NCBI RefSeq assembly: GCF_900106585.1
Contig: NZ_FNWH01000005.1
Span: forward strand, 249,962 to 313,961
From: Acidaminococcus timonensis
GTDB lineage: Bacteria; Bacillota; Negativicutes; Acidaminococcales; Acidaminococcaceae
Length of the DNA: 64,000 nucleotides
Direction: 5' to 3'
Both the position numbers and the translations under genes were made by a program. Positions 1 through 9,586 of the stretch are shown here, one piece after another; the stretch's first letter is position 1, and the number at the start of each line of letters is the position of its first letter. Under the pieces are notes generated by a model that was not told the origin of the DNA, ran no database searches, and worked only from the letters and a program-made list of their open reading frames with translations.

Positions 1-1233
1 CAGGAAGTTCTCCATAATGGTCTGCTTCTCGTCCAGCCGTTCATAGCTCTGGGAGAAGTACCCGATCTTCACCCGGTTTCCGATGCGGGCCTCTCCCTTC
101 AGAGGCGGCAGTTCCTGGAGGATGGTTTTCAACAGAGTGGATTTGCCACAGCCGTTGGGACCGATGATGGCCACCTTCTCCCCCCGGCGCAGGGTCAGAT
201 CCACATCCTGGAGCAGCGTCGTTCCGGGATATCCCACGTCCAGATGCTCCAGCATGATGACCTTTTCCGCACATTCGGCAGCATGGGGCAGCCGCAGTTC
301 GAATTCTTCCTCCTGTACCGGAGCGTCGATCCGTTCCAGCCGGTCCAGCTGGGACTGGCGTCCCCGGGCCATCTTGCTCTTGATTCCCGCCTTGAACCGA
401 CGGATGTAGGCCTCCTGGCGGGCAATGTATTCCTGCTGGGCCTCGTAAGCCCGAGTCTGGGTCAGGACCTGCACTTCCTTCTGTTCCAGATAACGGGAAT
501 AATTTCCCTTGAAACGATGGATGGTTCCCCCTTCCATTTCCAGGATGTCATCCACTACATTATCCAGGAAAGCCCGGTCGTGAGAGATCACCAGCACCCC
601 GCCCCGGAATTCTCGCAGGTATTTTTCCAGCCATTCGCTCATGACAATATCCAGATGGTTGGTGGGTTCGTCCAGGATCAGCAGATCCGGGGAATTCACC
701 AGAGCCGCCGCCAGCTGCAGACGGGTCTTCTGGCCTCCGGACAGCTTGTCCGCCCGGTTTTCCCAGGTTTCCTCAGGATAGCCCAGGCCGATGAGTACCC
801 GTTTGATGTTGCTTTCATAATGATAGCCGTCCAGATGGGCATAGCGGCTCTCGGTACGGGCATACTGGTCCAGGATCCCCTGGAGCTCCTCTCCCCCGGC
901 TTTGCCGCTGGCCTCTTCCAGTTTCTGCATCTTGTCCCGCAGGCTCAGGATGTCCGGGCAGGCATGCTGCATGAACTGCCAGATGGTCTCCTCCCGGAAA
1001 TCATCGAACCCCTGTTCCACATAGCCCAGGCGCAGCTCCCCGGCGAACTTCACCGTGCCTCCGTCCGCAAAATCCGGGTTCAGCAGGCAGCGCAGCAGCG
1101 TAGTCTTGCCGGAGCCGTTGACCCCCACCAGACCCACTTTTTCACCCTGCCGGATGGTAAAACGTACATTTTGAAAAATATCGTGGACGCCGAAACTTTT
1201 TTTCAGGCCGTCCACGGTAACTAAAATATCCAT
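1..1233 (-). CDS. ABC-F family ATP-binding protein (3' end beyond window)
   Basis: Open from an ATG at 1233 to the left edge, about 411 codons visible, so the C-terminus is missing. Two ATP-binding cassettes are seen: the first with Walker A GVNGSGKTT, signature LSGGQ and Walker B LLILDEPTNHLD, the second beginning with Walker A GPNGCGKST. Between them lies the charged linker typical of ABC-F proteins, and there are no membrane segments. ABC-F proteins are cytoplasmic and act on ribosomes (translation factors or antibiotic protection); which subgroup this is cannot be decided without the C-terminus. galE ends 5 bases upstream of its start, so the two are probably co-transcribed. Confidence 0.9.
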   Translation of the reverse strand, partial: MDILVTVDGLKKSFGVHDIFQNVRFTIRQGEKVGLVGVNGSGKTTLLRCLLNPDFADGGTVKFAGELRLGYVEQGFDDFREETIWQFMQHACPDILSLRDKMQKLEEASGKAGGEELQGILDQYARTESRYAHLDGYHYESNIKRVLIGLGYPEETWENRADKLSGGQKTRLQLAAALVNSPDLLILDEPTNHLDIVMSEWLEKYLREFRGGVLVISHDRAFLDNVVDDILEMEGGTIHRFKGNYSRYLEQKEVQVLTQTRAYEAQQEYIARQEAYIRRFKAGIKSKMARGRQSQLDRLERIDAPVQEEEFELRLPHAAECAEKVIMLEHLDVGYPGTTLLQDVDLTLRRGEKVAIIGPNGCGKSTLLKTILQELPPLKGEARIGNRVKIGYFSQSYERLDEKQTIMENFL

Positions 1234-1238
1234 ACTGC

Positions 1239-2228
1239 TTATTTTTCGTATCCTTTGGGATGACCCTCATGCCACCGCCAGGCCGTAGCCACGATCTCTT
1301 CGATGTTGCTGTGGCGGGGTTCCCAATGGAGCTCCTTCTTGATTTTTTCCGAAGAAGCGATCAGTTTGGCCGGATCCCCGGCTCTTCTGGCTTCTTCTTT
1401 CACCGCAAAACTGCGGCCGGTGACCTTTTTCACCGTTTCGATGATTTCCCGTACGGAAAAACCGTTTTCCGTACCCAGGTTGTACACCCGGCTGCCGCCC
1501 CCCTCTTTCAGGTGGTTCATGGCCAGTACATGGGCGCTGGCCAGGTCCTTCACATGGATGTAGTCCCGCAGGCAGGTTCCATCCGGGGTGGGATAGTCCG
1601 TCCCGAAGATGGACACACTGTCCCGCTGTCCCAGCGCCGCCTGGATGATCAGAGGGATCAGATGGGTCTCCGGCCGGTGGTCTTCTCCGATGTTCCCCAA
1701 AAGAGACGCACCGGCAGCGTTGAAGTACCGCAGGGCCACATAGCGAAGGCCATAGGCCTTGCTGTAGTCTTCCATCATCTTTTCGATCATCAGCTTGGTC
1801 CGGCCGTATACGTTGGTGGGATGCAGGGGCATATCTTCCGTGATGGGCACCTGTTCCGGTTCCCCGTATACCGCAGCCGTGGAAGAGAACACCAGCTGTT
1901 CCACGCCGGCTTCCCGCATGGCATCCAGCAGGCCCAGGGTCCCTGCCACGTTGTTGTAGTAGTATTTTCCCGGGTTCACCATGGATTCGCCCATCTGGCT
2001 GCTGGCCGCAAAGTGGAGCACCCCGTCGATCTCATATTCCCCCAGCACATGCTTCAGGAAGTTGAAGTCGTGGATGTCCCCTTCGATCAGCTGCACTTTT
2101 TCCGACACCGCATCCACATGGCCGGTGCTGAAGTTATCGTACACAATGGGGGTATACCCGTTGGCCACCAGTTCTTCCACCACATGGGAGCCGATGTAGC
2201 CGGCTCCCCCTGTTACCAGTACGTTCAT
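1239..2228 (-). CDS. galE: UDP-glucose 4-epimerase
   Basis: 329 aa, full family length. The N-terminal NAD-binding motif GGAGYIGSHV opens the protein. The extended-SDR catalytic residues are visible as SSTAAVYGE (Ser) and YGRTK (Tyr-x3-Lys). It interconverts UDP-glucose and UDP-galactose in the cytoplasm, supplying sugars for surface polysaccharide or LPS. It follows a phosphohexomutase gene by 15 bases and precedes the ABC-F gene, suggesting one transcript. A GGAGG lies about 10 bases before the ATG. Confidence 0.95.
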   Translation of the reverse strand: MNVLVTGGAGYIGSHVVEELVANGYTPIVYDNFSTGHVDAVSEKVQLIEGDIHDFNFLKHVLGEYEIDGVLHFAASSQMGESMVNPGKYYYNNVAGTLGLLDAMREAGVEQLVFSSTAAVYGEPEQVPITEDMPLHPTNVYGRTKLMIEKMMEDYSKAYGLRYVALRYFNAAGASLLGNIGEDHRPETHLIPLIIQAALGQRDSVSIFGTDYPTPDGTCLRDYIHVKDLASAHVLAMNHLKEGGGSRVYNLGTENGFSVREIIETVKKVTGRSFAVKEEARRAGDPAKLIASSEKIKKELHWEPRHSNIEEIVATAWRWHEGHPKGYEK

Positions 2229-2243
2229 TCCCAGAAATTCCTC

Positions 2244-3608
2244 CTATGCTCTTTCTCCGCCGATCAGTTCCAGCATCTCCCGGGTCTTCTGCTTCAGCAG
2301 GTCCTTGTCGCCCCGGGTTTCGATGTTCAGCCGGACCACCGGTTCCGTATTGGATTTCCGCAGGTTGAAGCGCCACTCATTGTAAACCACGCTGAGCCCG
2401 TCCATCCGGTCCTGGATTCCGGACTTAAAGTGCCTGGACAGCCGCTCCAGCACTTCGTCCGCATCCTTGACCTTCAGGTTGATCTCTCCGCTGCAGGGAT
2501 ATTCAGCGATCCGGGCATCCACCATCTGGCTCAGGGTCATACCGGAGGTGGAAATCAGAGAGATCATCAGCAGCCAGGGGATCATCCCGCTGTCGCAGTA
2601 GGAGAAATCCCGGAAATAATGGTGGGCACTCATCTCGCCCCCGTAGATCACATTGTTCTTCCGCATGCATTCCTTGATGAAGGCATGACCGCTCTTGCAG
2701 CGCACCGGTTCCCCGTCGAAGCGGGCAATGATGTCTTCCGTATTCCAGGTCAGCCGAGGATCATACAGGATCCTGCTGCCCGGATGCTTCTTCAGGAAGT
2801 ATTGGGCGAACAGCCCCACCAGGTAATACCCTTCGATGAACCGGCCATTCTCGTCAAAGAAGAAGCAGCGGTCGAAATCCCCGTCCCAGGCAATACCCAG
2901 ATCAGCGCCCACCTTCTTCACAGCTTCGGACGTGGCCGCCCGGTTGTCCGGAAGCAGCGGATTGGGCACCCCGTTGGGGAAGTTGCCGTCCGGCGTCTCG
3001 TTGAGCATGAAGAACTGGCAGGGCAGATGTTTGGCCAGTTCCCGCACAATGGGACCAGCGCCGCCATTGCCCGGATTGGCCACGATCTTCAGCGGCAGCA
3101 GGCTCTTCACATTGATATAGGAAAGCAGATGTTCCACATAGCTGGGTACGATGTTGATTTCTTCATAGCCGCCCCGTTTTTCTGCCTTGGGCACCCGGGT
3201 CTCGAAATCGTCAGCCGCCACCAGCGCAGCCAGATCCTTCAACCCCGTATCCGCCGAAATGGGCCGGGCTTCAGAGCGGACCAGCTTCATGCCATTATAG
3301 TCCTTGGGATTGTGGCTGGCGGTGATCATCATGCCCCCGTCGGTCTTCAGATGGGCAGTGGCGAAATAGATCATTTCCGTACCACACTGGCCCAGATCCA
3401 GTACCTGGGCCCCGGCGTCCCGCATCCCATCCACAGCCGCCTGGCTCAATGCCGGTCCGCTGAGACGGATATCGTGACCCACCACCAGCTTCTTGGCTTT
3501 CAGGTACCAGGCCAGGGCACGCCCCAAACGGTACGCCAGGTCTTCGTTCACTTCCTCCGGTACAATGCCCCGGATGTCATAGGCCTTGAATGCTTTTGTG
3601 CTGATCAC
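2244..3608 (-). CDS. phosphoglucomutase/phosphomannomutase
   Basis: 454 aa alpha-D-phosphohexomutase. The phosphoserine loop TASHNP is present near residue 100, with the metal loop DGDFDR and the sugar-binding loop GEMSAHHYF further on; the C-terminal phosphate loop contains RKSNTEP. It interconverts hexose 1- and 6-phosphates, and with the adjacent galE feeds UDP-sugar or GDP-mannose synthesis. The start is a GTG (3608) with AGGAGAG 7 bases upstream. The sequence alone does not decide between glucose and mannose preference. Confidence 0.92.
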   Translation of the reverse strand: MISTKAFKAYDIRGIVPEEVNEDLAYRLGRALAWYLKAKKLVVGHDIRLSGPALSQAAVDGMRDAGAQVLDLGQCGTEMIYFATAHLKTDGGMMITASHNPKDYNGMKLVRSEARPISADTGLKDLAALVAADDFETRVPKAEKRGGYEEINIVPSYVEHLLSYINVKSLLPLKIVANPGNGGAGPIVRELAKHLPCQFFMLNETPDGNFPNGVPNPLLPDNRAATSEAVKKVGADLGIAWDGDFDRCFFFDENGRFIEGYYLVGLFAQYFLKKHPGSRILYDPRLTWNTEDIIARFDGEPVRCKSGHAFIKECMRKNNVIYGGEMSAHHYFRDFSYCDSGMIPWLLMISLISTSGMTLSQMVDARIAEYPCSGEINLKVKDADEVLERLSRHFKSGIQDRMDGLSVVYNEWRFNLRKSNTEPVVRLNIETRGDKDLLKQKTREMLELIGGERA

Positions 3609-3628
3609 GATACTCTCTCCTCTACATT

Positions 3629-4621
3629 TTATTTTTCATCCAGCAATGCCAGATTTTCAGACGGCAGCAGGTCCTGGGCCTTGCTCAGAGGGACCCGCAG
3701 GCCACTCCGGTTCAGGATGGCCATGCTGCCATTCTTCAATACGATATCTGTCCGGGCCAGTTCCCGCAGGACGAACCCGATGGCCACCAGGAAGTTCAGC
3801 CGGTCCTTTTCCTCCAGGGTGAACAGGTTGTAGTCGTTTTTGACCGTGAGCAGGTGCTGCAGGTACAGGATCTGCTCCCGCTGCTCATTTTTCAGCAGGT
3901 CCATGGTCTTGCGCACATGGACCACCACTTCCAGCAATCGCTGTCCCCGGGCTTCCGCGTCAGCCAGCAGCAGGGAATGGGTGTCCGTATCCGTCTTGAA
4001 ATGGACCGCCTGCTCCTTGGTCATCTTCGATCCGTCCTTGTCGGAAAAATACCCGGGCCGCAGCACCTTGGGGAAACACATGATGGATTCCAGGACACTC
4101 ATTTCGTCCAGGGCCGTCACTTCCGACGTATACAGGGGCTGGTCCATGATTTTTTCCATGACCAGTTTGGCCTCGTCCCGTTCCAGTTCCGACTGGCTGT
4201 AGGAACTGGCCGCCCCGCCCTGGAGGGCCAGTACCGTCAGCATGCCGGTGCCTTCTGTATCCAGTTTCTTGTCCTGGATCCGTTCCACCACTCGGCGGAT
4301 CCGTTTCAATTTCCGCACATCCTGGGGCAGCATATGGAGATTTTTATGACTCTTGTACGTATAATGTCCAGGCAGGTTCTCGACTTTCTCCAAAATGGCG
4401 AAGACCTTGTCATAACAGCCCCATACATGGAGTTTCAGATGGCCCAGATTTTCCACTTCCGGGGTCAGCTGTTCCAGGACCTTATAAAACTTGAACCGTT
4501 CTTCATTGTACCGTTCGATGGCATTTTTCACCATGTTTTCTGCGCTGGTAGCGCTTTTGTATAATTTCAGGCCAGCCGCACCGATTCCAGCAGCCGCCCA
4601 TACAACAAGCGGTATTGGCAT
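3629..4621 (-). CDS. conserved hypothetical protein, N-terminal membrane anchor
   Basis: 330 aa. I do not recognise the family. The N-terminus (MPIPLVVWAAAGIGAAGL) is a short hydrophobic segment that may anchor it; the rest is soluble, helical and charged, with regions resembling coiled coil. The start is set at 4621 because AGGAGG lies 8 bases upstream; a longer reading frame to 4654 has no ribosome-binding site. It ends 20 bases before the phosphohexomutase GTG, so it is probably the first gene of the 4.6-1.2 kb transcript. Confidence 0.75.
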   Translation of the reverse strand: MPIPLVVWAAAGIGAAGLKLYKSATSAENMVKNAIERYNEERFKFYKVLEQLTPEVENLGHLKLHVWGCYDKVFAILEKVENLPGHYTYKSHKNLHMLPQDVRKLKRIRRVVERIQDKKLDTEGTGMLTVLALQGGAASSYSQSELERDEAKLVMEKIMDQPLYTSEVTALDEMSVLESIMCFPKVLRPGYFSDKDGSKMTKEQAVHFKTDTDTHSLLLADAEARGQRLLEVVVHVRKTMDLLKNEQREQILYLQHLLTVKNDYNLFTLEEKDRLNFLVAIGFVLRELARTDIVLKNGSMAILNRSGLRVPLSKAQDLLPSENLALLDEK

Positions 4622-4715
4622 GACAAAAGCCTCCTTCCTGCACCGTATCTGCAAAAGATATGCTAGCTCCTCAAATTATAGCCCGATTCCAGACGATAGT
4701 CAAAACGAAAACCCG

Positions 4716-4744
4716 TTGAAACACTTCCTGTTCCGTTGTAAAAT
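4716..4744 (+). promoter_or_regulatory. promoter of the exported-protein gene at 4777
   Basis: TTGAAA (4716-4721) and TAAAAT (4739-4744) are separated by 17 bases, a sigma-A type arrangement, 33 bases before the start codon. Confidence 0.6.
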
Positions 4745-4776
4745 GGAAAGATAGAATGCATAGAGGAGGAACATCC

Positions 4777-5337
4777 ATGAAAAAATTCCTGGCATTGGCC
4801 ACCCTGCTGGTGACGCTGTTGGCTCTGCCCCTGACGGCAGGTGCTGAACGCAGCGGCTGGAAGAGCAATACCTTTCCCTTTAAACGCTTGAAAGTCGTCT
4901 ATCTGAAAGACCTGAGCCGTCAGGATGGAGGCTTCCAAAAAGCCCATCCCGCCTTCATCCGGGATGACGATGCCGTCCGCAAGACCTTCCTGACCCTGCA
5001 GCGGGATCTGAAAAAAGAGGGTGTCACCCTCTACAACAATCCGGTAATGCTGCCGGACAAACAGCTGCGCAACACCATCACCCTGCAGGTACAGGTGAAC
5101 CACGTGGGCACAGAGCCCGCCACGGCAGGTGCTGAAGTCACCACCGACAAGAAAGGGAAGAAGCTGACCAGTGCCGGTACATCCTATGCCAGCCTGAGCT
5201 TTCTGGCCACCAAAAACGGTACGCCCATCTACCAGGTCACCGATGAGCGGACCAGTAGCGAATACACATCCGACACATTGCTGGCAGGAATCATCCGGGA
5301 CGCCGCTGATGAGCTGACCAAGAACGCTAAGAAATAA
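4777..5337 (+). CDS. exported hypothetical protein
   Basis: 186 aa with a clear Sec signal peptide (MKKFLALATLLVTLLALPL, probable cut after TAGA). No lipobox cysteine, so it is likely periplasmic. The mature part is small and basic with no motif I recognise. The ATG at 4777 is chosen over an in-frame ATG at 4756 because GAGGAGG lies 7 bases before it and the shorter form begins directly with the signal peptide. Single gene with its own promoter; it converges on the hydrolase gene at 5492. Confidence 0.8.
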   Translation: MKKFLALATLLVTLLALPLTAGAERSGWKSNTFPFKRLKVVYLKDLSRQDGGFQKAHPAFIRDDDAVRKTFLTLQRDLKKEGVTLYNNPVMLPDKQLRNTITLQVQVNHVGTEPATAGAEVTTDKKGKKLTSAGTSYASLSFLATKNGTPIYQVTDERTSSEYTSDTLLAGIIRDAADELTKNAKK

Positions 5338-5347
5338 AGAAACAGGG

Positions 5348-5429
5348 AGCTGTGAAAATGAGCTGACCCCCAATTGTTAGATTTTTGGTCTAGCAATTGG
5401 GGGTCAGCTCATATCCATTTTTCACAGCT
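5348..5429. repeat. terminator hairpin carrying a 53-bp palindrome related to the IS3 element end
   Basis: The outer arms AGCTGTGAAAA (5348-5358) and TTTTTCACAGCT (to 5429) form an ordinary terminator between convergent genes. Inside sits a 53-bp near-perfect palindrome (5359-5411), TGAGCTGACCCCCAATTG at one end and its reverse complement at the other. It matches the reverse complement of the left end of the IS3-family element at 61870 with about one mismatch over some 49 bases. It looks like a solo IS end or a minimal non-autonomous derivative. Confidence 0.75.
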
Positions 5430-5491
5430 TCGTTTTGTCGCATGCAAAGGTCCCGCCCAGAAAATCAGGCTCCTTTTTTCTGCTCAAAGAT

Positions 5492-6736
5492 CTACTCCTT
5501 GACCGGGGTGATATCATAGGCATGCTGCCAGGTGCTCCGATGGCTGCCTCCCTGGTACAGCAGATAATACGCATGGACTCCAGGCCGGATCATTTGTTCC
5601 GTCAGCTGATCCACCTGGGTTTCCGGAGCATCCTGGGCGATGGTTCCTCGGATGACCCGATCCCCGGCCGCATCCAGCTGGGCCATGATGGTATCCATGG
5701 AGGGCTTGGCTCCCGGATCCCCTGCAGCCGCCACGGCCCAGATGTTCTGCCGGGCCAGGGGTGCCGTCACCTGGGGATTCCATTTGCCGGCCACCAGATA
5801 GGAAGCTCCAAAGAAATCCGGGTACTTCACATCCATGGCAATGGAGGTCATGCATCCCATGGATTGCCCTGTATTGTAGATCCGTTGGGTATCAATGGGA
5901 TACTGGCTGGACAGACTTTCCACCAGATGGATGGTCCGATCCAGTTCCGGTCCGTACTGGTACTGGTCATCCACGATCACCGTATCATACTGGGGGGCCA
6001 GCACAAAGCAGGGATGTTCCTTCTGCCATTCCGGTTCCACCCAGGTCACAGCGCCCCGGCCCTGGCTCAGGGTGGCCTTCACTTCCGGAGACACCGTCCC
6101 CGCATCATGCATGAAAAGGACCAGCGGGTACACCTTGCCCTTTTCCAGTTTTTCCGGCACATACAAATTGTACTGCAGTTTTTTCCCATCCCGATCGGTA
6201 AAGGTGTGCTGGGTAAATTTCTCGATCAGCAGCTGGCGGGTATGGGAACTGCTCATTTCCGGTTCCCCTCCGTACAGCCGTCCCTCCGCCGTCTTGACCA
6301 GACCCTTCTGGCTGATTTTGGCCGTAACAGGAACCAGAGGCTGGGGATTTCCATGGCTCCCCAGCTGGGGGCCTCCCACCCCCACAGGCGCCTTGTGCTT
6401 GTCTTCCGGATGGGGATCCACCATCTGGTCGGACAGGGGAAGGGGTTCCAGTTCCACCTGGACATAGCGCCCTTTTTCCGCTGCCTTTCCATACGGTTCC
6501 GCCGAAACGAAGGCTTTTGTCACGGTCCGTCCCGGCACGGCATAATCTTCCGCGGTCACGGAAGAGCCCAACAGATCCGCATCATACCGGAGCTGGACTT
6601 CTGCCAGCTTTTCTCCATCTCCATAGACCTGAGAGATGGCTTCCACATCTTCCACATGCCCGGCAGCAAAAGCCCCTGCAGAGAAACAGCAGAGGGATAA
6701 AAGGCCAGTCCCCAGGCACAGTTTCCATTTCACCAT
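5492..6736 (-). CDS. exported alpha/beta hydrolase, predicted peptidase/esterase type
   Basis: 414 aa. A signal peptide (about residues 1-25, ending GAFAAG) is followed by an N-terminal beta-rich region to about 165, then an alpha/beta-hydrolase fold. The nucleophile elbow is GQSMG with Ser292, and a candidate catalytic His lies in GGSHRSTW near the C-terminus. It resembles the secreted feruloyl-esterase/PHB-depolymerase-like group annotated as predicted peptidases; the substrate is unknown. AAGGAGG lies 7 bases before the ATG. Monocistronic, convergent with the exported protein gene. Confidence 0.85.
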   Translation of the reverse strand: MVKWKLCLGTGLLSLCCFSAGAFAAGHVEDVEAISQVYGDGEKLAEVQLRYDADLLGSSVTAEDYAVPGRTVTKAFVSAEPYGKAAEKGRYVQVELEPLPLSDQMVDPHPEDKHKAPVGVGGPQLGSHGNPQPLVPVTAKISQKGLVKTAEGRLYGGEPEMSSSHTRQLLIEKFTQHTFTDRDGKKLQYNLYVPEKLEKGKVYPLVLFMHDAGTVSPEVKATLSQGRGAVTWVEPEWQKEHPCFVLAPQYDTVIVDDQYQYGPELDRTIHLVESLSSQYPIDTQRIYNTGQSMGCMTSIAMDVKYPDFFGASYLVAGKWNPQVTAPLARQNIWAVAAAGDPGAKPSMDTIMAQLDAAGDRVIRGTIAQDAPETQVDQLTEQMIRPGVHAYYLLYQGGSHRSTWQHAYDITPVKE

Positions 6737-6832
6737 GATCCGCCTCCTTGTTCAATCGTATAGACCATTGTACCTGGGACAAATGAAAAGCAAATGAATA
6801 GCTGTGCTGGATTCCCGTCCTGGAAAATCAAA

Positions 6833-6866
6833 AAAATGCCTGAGAGATCGCTCTCCCAGGCATTTT
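6833..6866 (-). terminator. rho-independent terminator after clpB
   Basis: AAAATGCCTG-GAGA ... TCTC-CAGGCATTTT hairpin with A/T-rich flanks, just past the clpB stop codon; it may also stop transcription arriving from the other side. Confidence 0.8.
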
Positions 6867-6869
6867 CTC

Positions 6870-9413
6870 TTATTTCTTCACCACGTCGATATTCCCGTTC
6901 TGGAGCACCACTTCGATGTGATCGCCACTCTGGATCTCGCCTTTGACGATCTTGTTGCTCACCACGGTTTCCACCGTGTGAACGATCAGTCTCTTCAAAG
7001 GACGGGCACCGAAAGCAGGATCGAACCCTGCCTTGGCCAGATAGGCCACCGCTTCGTCCGTAGCCGTCAGGGTCAGTTCCTGCTGGCTGTGCAGACGGTC
7101 GCCCAGGCGTTTCAGGATCAGACGTACAATGTCCTTCAGCTGTTCTTCCTGCAGCGGTTTGAACACCACGATATCGTCCACCCGGTTCAGGAATTCAGGA
7201 CGGAAGAACTTCATCAGCATGCTGCGGACTTCCTCCTTGCTGATGTTGCCCTTCTTTTCCATGATCTCATGGGAACCCAGGTTGCTGGTCATGATGATCA
7301 GGGTGTTCTTGAAGTCCACCATCCGGCCCTGGCCATCGGTGAGACGGCCGTCGTCCAGTACCTGCAGCAGCACGTTGAACACATCCGGGTGGGCCTTTTC
7401 GATTTCATCGAACAGGATCACGGAATACGGATGACGCCGTACAGCCTCCGTCAGCTGGCCGCCTTCTTCATACCCTACATAGCCGGGAGGCGCACCGATC
7501 AGACGGGAAACCGTATGTTTCTCCATGTATTCACTCATATCGATCCGGATGATGCTCTTTTCATCATTGAACAGCACTTCGGCCAGGGCTTTGGCCAGTT
7601 CGGTCTTGCCCACGCCCGTAGGCCCCAGGAAAATGAAGGAGCCGATGGGTTTGTTGGGATCCTTGATGCCGGCACGGGCCCGGATCACAGCCTCGCTGAC
7701 CGCTTCCACGGCTTCATCCTGACCGATGACTCTCTTATGGAGGATCTCCGGCAGGTGGGCCAGTTTCTTCTTTTCGCCTTCCATCAGGCGGTTCACAGGG
7801 ATGCCCGTCCAGGTGCTGACCACCTTGGCAATATCATCCTCGTCCACCTCTTCCTTCAGCAGGCGCTTGTCAGACTGCTCGGCCTTCTCCAGTGCAGCCA
7901 GCTGTTTCTGCAGTTCCGGCAGCTTGCCGTACTTCAGTTCTGCCAGCTTGTTCAGGTCGTAGGTCCGTTCGGCCTCTTCCATCTCTTTCTTCACATTGTC
8001 GATTTCCTTCTTCACCTGACGGACTTTGGCAATGCCACCCTTTTCTTCCTTCCACTGGGCCATGAGCTTATCGTTCTCGGCCTTCAGGGTGGTCAGTTCT
8101 TCCTTGATCTTTTCCAGACGGGCCTTGGAAGCCTCATCGTCTTCCTTGCTCAGGGCCTGTTCCTCGATCTGCAGCTGCAGCATCCGACGGCGGCTTTCAT
8201 CCAGTTCCGTAGGCATGGAGTCGATTTCCACCCGCAGCCGTGCAGCAGCTTCATCCACCAGGTCGATGGCCTTATCCGGCAGGAACCGGTCATTGATATA
8301 CCGGTTGGACAGCGTTGCCGCAGCCACCAGGGCGGAGTCCTTGATCCGCACGCCATGATGAACTTCGTACCGTTCCTTCAGGCCTCTCAGGATGGAGATG
8401 GTATCCTCCACACTGGGTTCCTTCACCAGTACGGGCTGGAAACGACGCTCCAGGGCAGAATCCTTTTCAATGTATTTCCGGTATTCCTTCAGGGTGGTGG
8501 CACCAATGCAACGCAGTTCCCCTCTGGCCAGCATGGGTTTCAGGATATTCCCGGCATCCATGGAGCCTTCCGAGGCACCGGCGCCCACCACCGTGTGCAG
8601 TTCATCGATGAACATGATGATCTGACCGGCGGAATCGGACACGATCTTCAGGACTTTCTTCAACCGTTCTTCAAATTCCCCTCTGTACTTGGCACCGGCC
8701 ACCAGAGAAGCCAGGTCCAGGGCATACAGGGTCTTGTTCTTCAGGGATTCCGGTACATCACCGGCCACGATCCGGCGGGCCAGGCCTTCCACGATGGCCG
8801 TCTTGCCCACACCGGGTTCACCGATCAGTACCGGGTTGTTCTTTTTCCGACGGGACAGGATCTCGATGGTCCGACGGATTTCATCATCACGGCCGATCAC
8901 CGGATCCAGTTTGCCCTCTCTGGCTTTCCGGGTCAGGTCCTGGCCGAATTTTTCCAGGGTCTTGCGGTTCTCGTCCGCATCCCCGTTGTTTTCGTATTTA
9001 TCGATGAGGCCGCGGATGGCACTGCGGGTGATTCCATACTTCCTGCACAGGTTCACCACTTCCGTATCCCCGTCCTCACACAGGGCAGCCAGCAGATGGG
9101 AGGCCGTCACCTGGTTCTGCCCGGCGGCCTTTTCCGCCAGAGCGAACACCCGGGCCATGCCTGTGCTCATGCTCAGCTGGTCCGTACCCTTCACCGAGGG
9201 CATCTGTTTGATCAGATGATCCACTTCCCGGCTGAACTGGTTCTCATCCACGTTCAGGCTCTTCAGTACAAACTTGAAGAACCCGTCCGGCTGGCCGCAC
9301 ATAGCGGACAGCAGATGGACCGTGGTCAGTTCGGGGTTATAATTCATGACGGCTTGCTGCTGGGCAGCTTCCAACAAACTTCTCACTTCATCACTCAAGC
9401 GTTCTGCCTGCAT
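6870..9413 (-). CDS. clpB: ATP-dependent chaperone ClpB
   Basis: 847 aa, usual ClpB length. Order: N-terminal Clp repeat domain (about 1-145), first AAA+ module with Walker A GEPGVGKT, the long coiled-coil M domain (about 400-520), and a second AAA+ module with GPTGVGKT. No ClpP-binding tripeptide is evident, as expected for a disaggregase. It rescues aggregated proteins together with DnaK in the cytoplasm. The start is placed at 9413 (GGAGGT 7 bases upstream) rather than at an in-frame ATG at 9434. Its promoter and a leader hairpin lie upstream. Confidence 0.97.
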   Translation of the reverse strand: MQAERLSDEVRSLLEAAQQQAVMNYNPELTTVHLLSAMCGQPDGFFKFVLKSLNVDENQFSREVDHLIKQMPSVKGTDQLSMSTGMARVFALAEKAAGQNQVTASHLLAALCEDGDTEVVNLCRKYGITRSAIRGLIDKYENNGDADENRKTLEKFGQDLTRKAREGKLDPVIGRDDEIRRTIEILSRRKKNNPVLIGEPGVGKTAIVEGLARRIVAGDVPESLKNKTLYALDLASLVAGAKYRGEFEERLKKVLKIVSDSAGQIIMFIDELHTVVGAGASEGSMDAGNILKPMLARGELRCIGATTLKEYRKYIEKDSALERRFQPVLVKEPSVEDTISILRGLKERYEVHHGVRIKDSALVAAATLSNRYINDRFLPDKAIDLVDEAAARLRVEIDSMPTELDESRRRMLQLQIEEQALSKEDDEASKARLEKIKEELTTLKAENDKLMAQWKEEKGGIAKVRQVKKEIDNVKKEMEEAERTYDLNKLAELKYGKLPELQKQLAALEKAEQSDKRLLKEEVDEDDIAKVVSTWTGIPVNRLMEGEKKKLAHLPEILHKRVIGQDEAVEAVSEAVIRARAGIKDPNKPIGSFIFLGPTGVGKTELAKALAEVLFNDEKSIIRIDMSEYMEKHTVSRLIGAPPGYVGYEEGGQLTEAVRRHPYSVILFDEIEKAHPDVFNVLLQVLDDGRLTDGQGRMVDFKNTLIIMTSNLGSHEIMEKKGNISKEEVRSMLMKFFRPEFLNRVDDIVVFKPLQEEQLKDIVRLILKRLGDRLHSQQELTLTATDEAVAYLAKAGFDPAFGARPLKRLIVHTVETVVSNKIVKGEIQSGDHIEVVLQNGNIDVVKK

Positions 9414-9486
9414 AACAAACACCTCCAAATCCATTTCCCTATCAAATGGATACCATTGCTTCTTTTCAGGGCCTATGACAACAAGG

Positions 9487-9546
9487 CCCGGGAAGCCTTT
9501 TCCACTTCCCGGGTCTTATTCTACACGTTAAAAGTCAAAAAGTCAA
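9487..9546 (-). promoter_or_regulatory. clpB promoter and 5'-leader hairpin
   Basis: Read on the minus strand: TTGACT (9541-9546), 17 bases, TAGAAT (9518-9523). Directly after the expected start site is the stem CCCGGGAAG / CTTCCCGGG (9487-9513, 9-base loop) without a following T run. The -35 overlaps two GTCAAA repeats 8 bases apart. The hairpin is close to the transcript 5' end and about 70 bases before the start codon. Confidence 0.65.
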
Positions 9547-9586
9547 ATAGTATTTTCGATTTTTTGACTTTTTCTTTGGATTTTTT

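Noticed and set aside
1260-3833. Long plus-strand open frame (857 codons) over galE and the phosphohexomutase
   Set aside because: It lies antisense to two well conserved genes, has no ribosome-binding site and no recognisable domain; GC-rich DNA leaves the opposite strand open.
9531-9550. CtsR operator before clpB
   Set aside because: The GTCAAA words are 8 bases apart, while the CtsR site needs a 10-base period; kept only as a possible unknown site.
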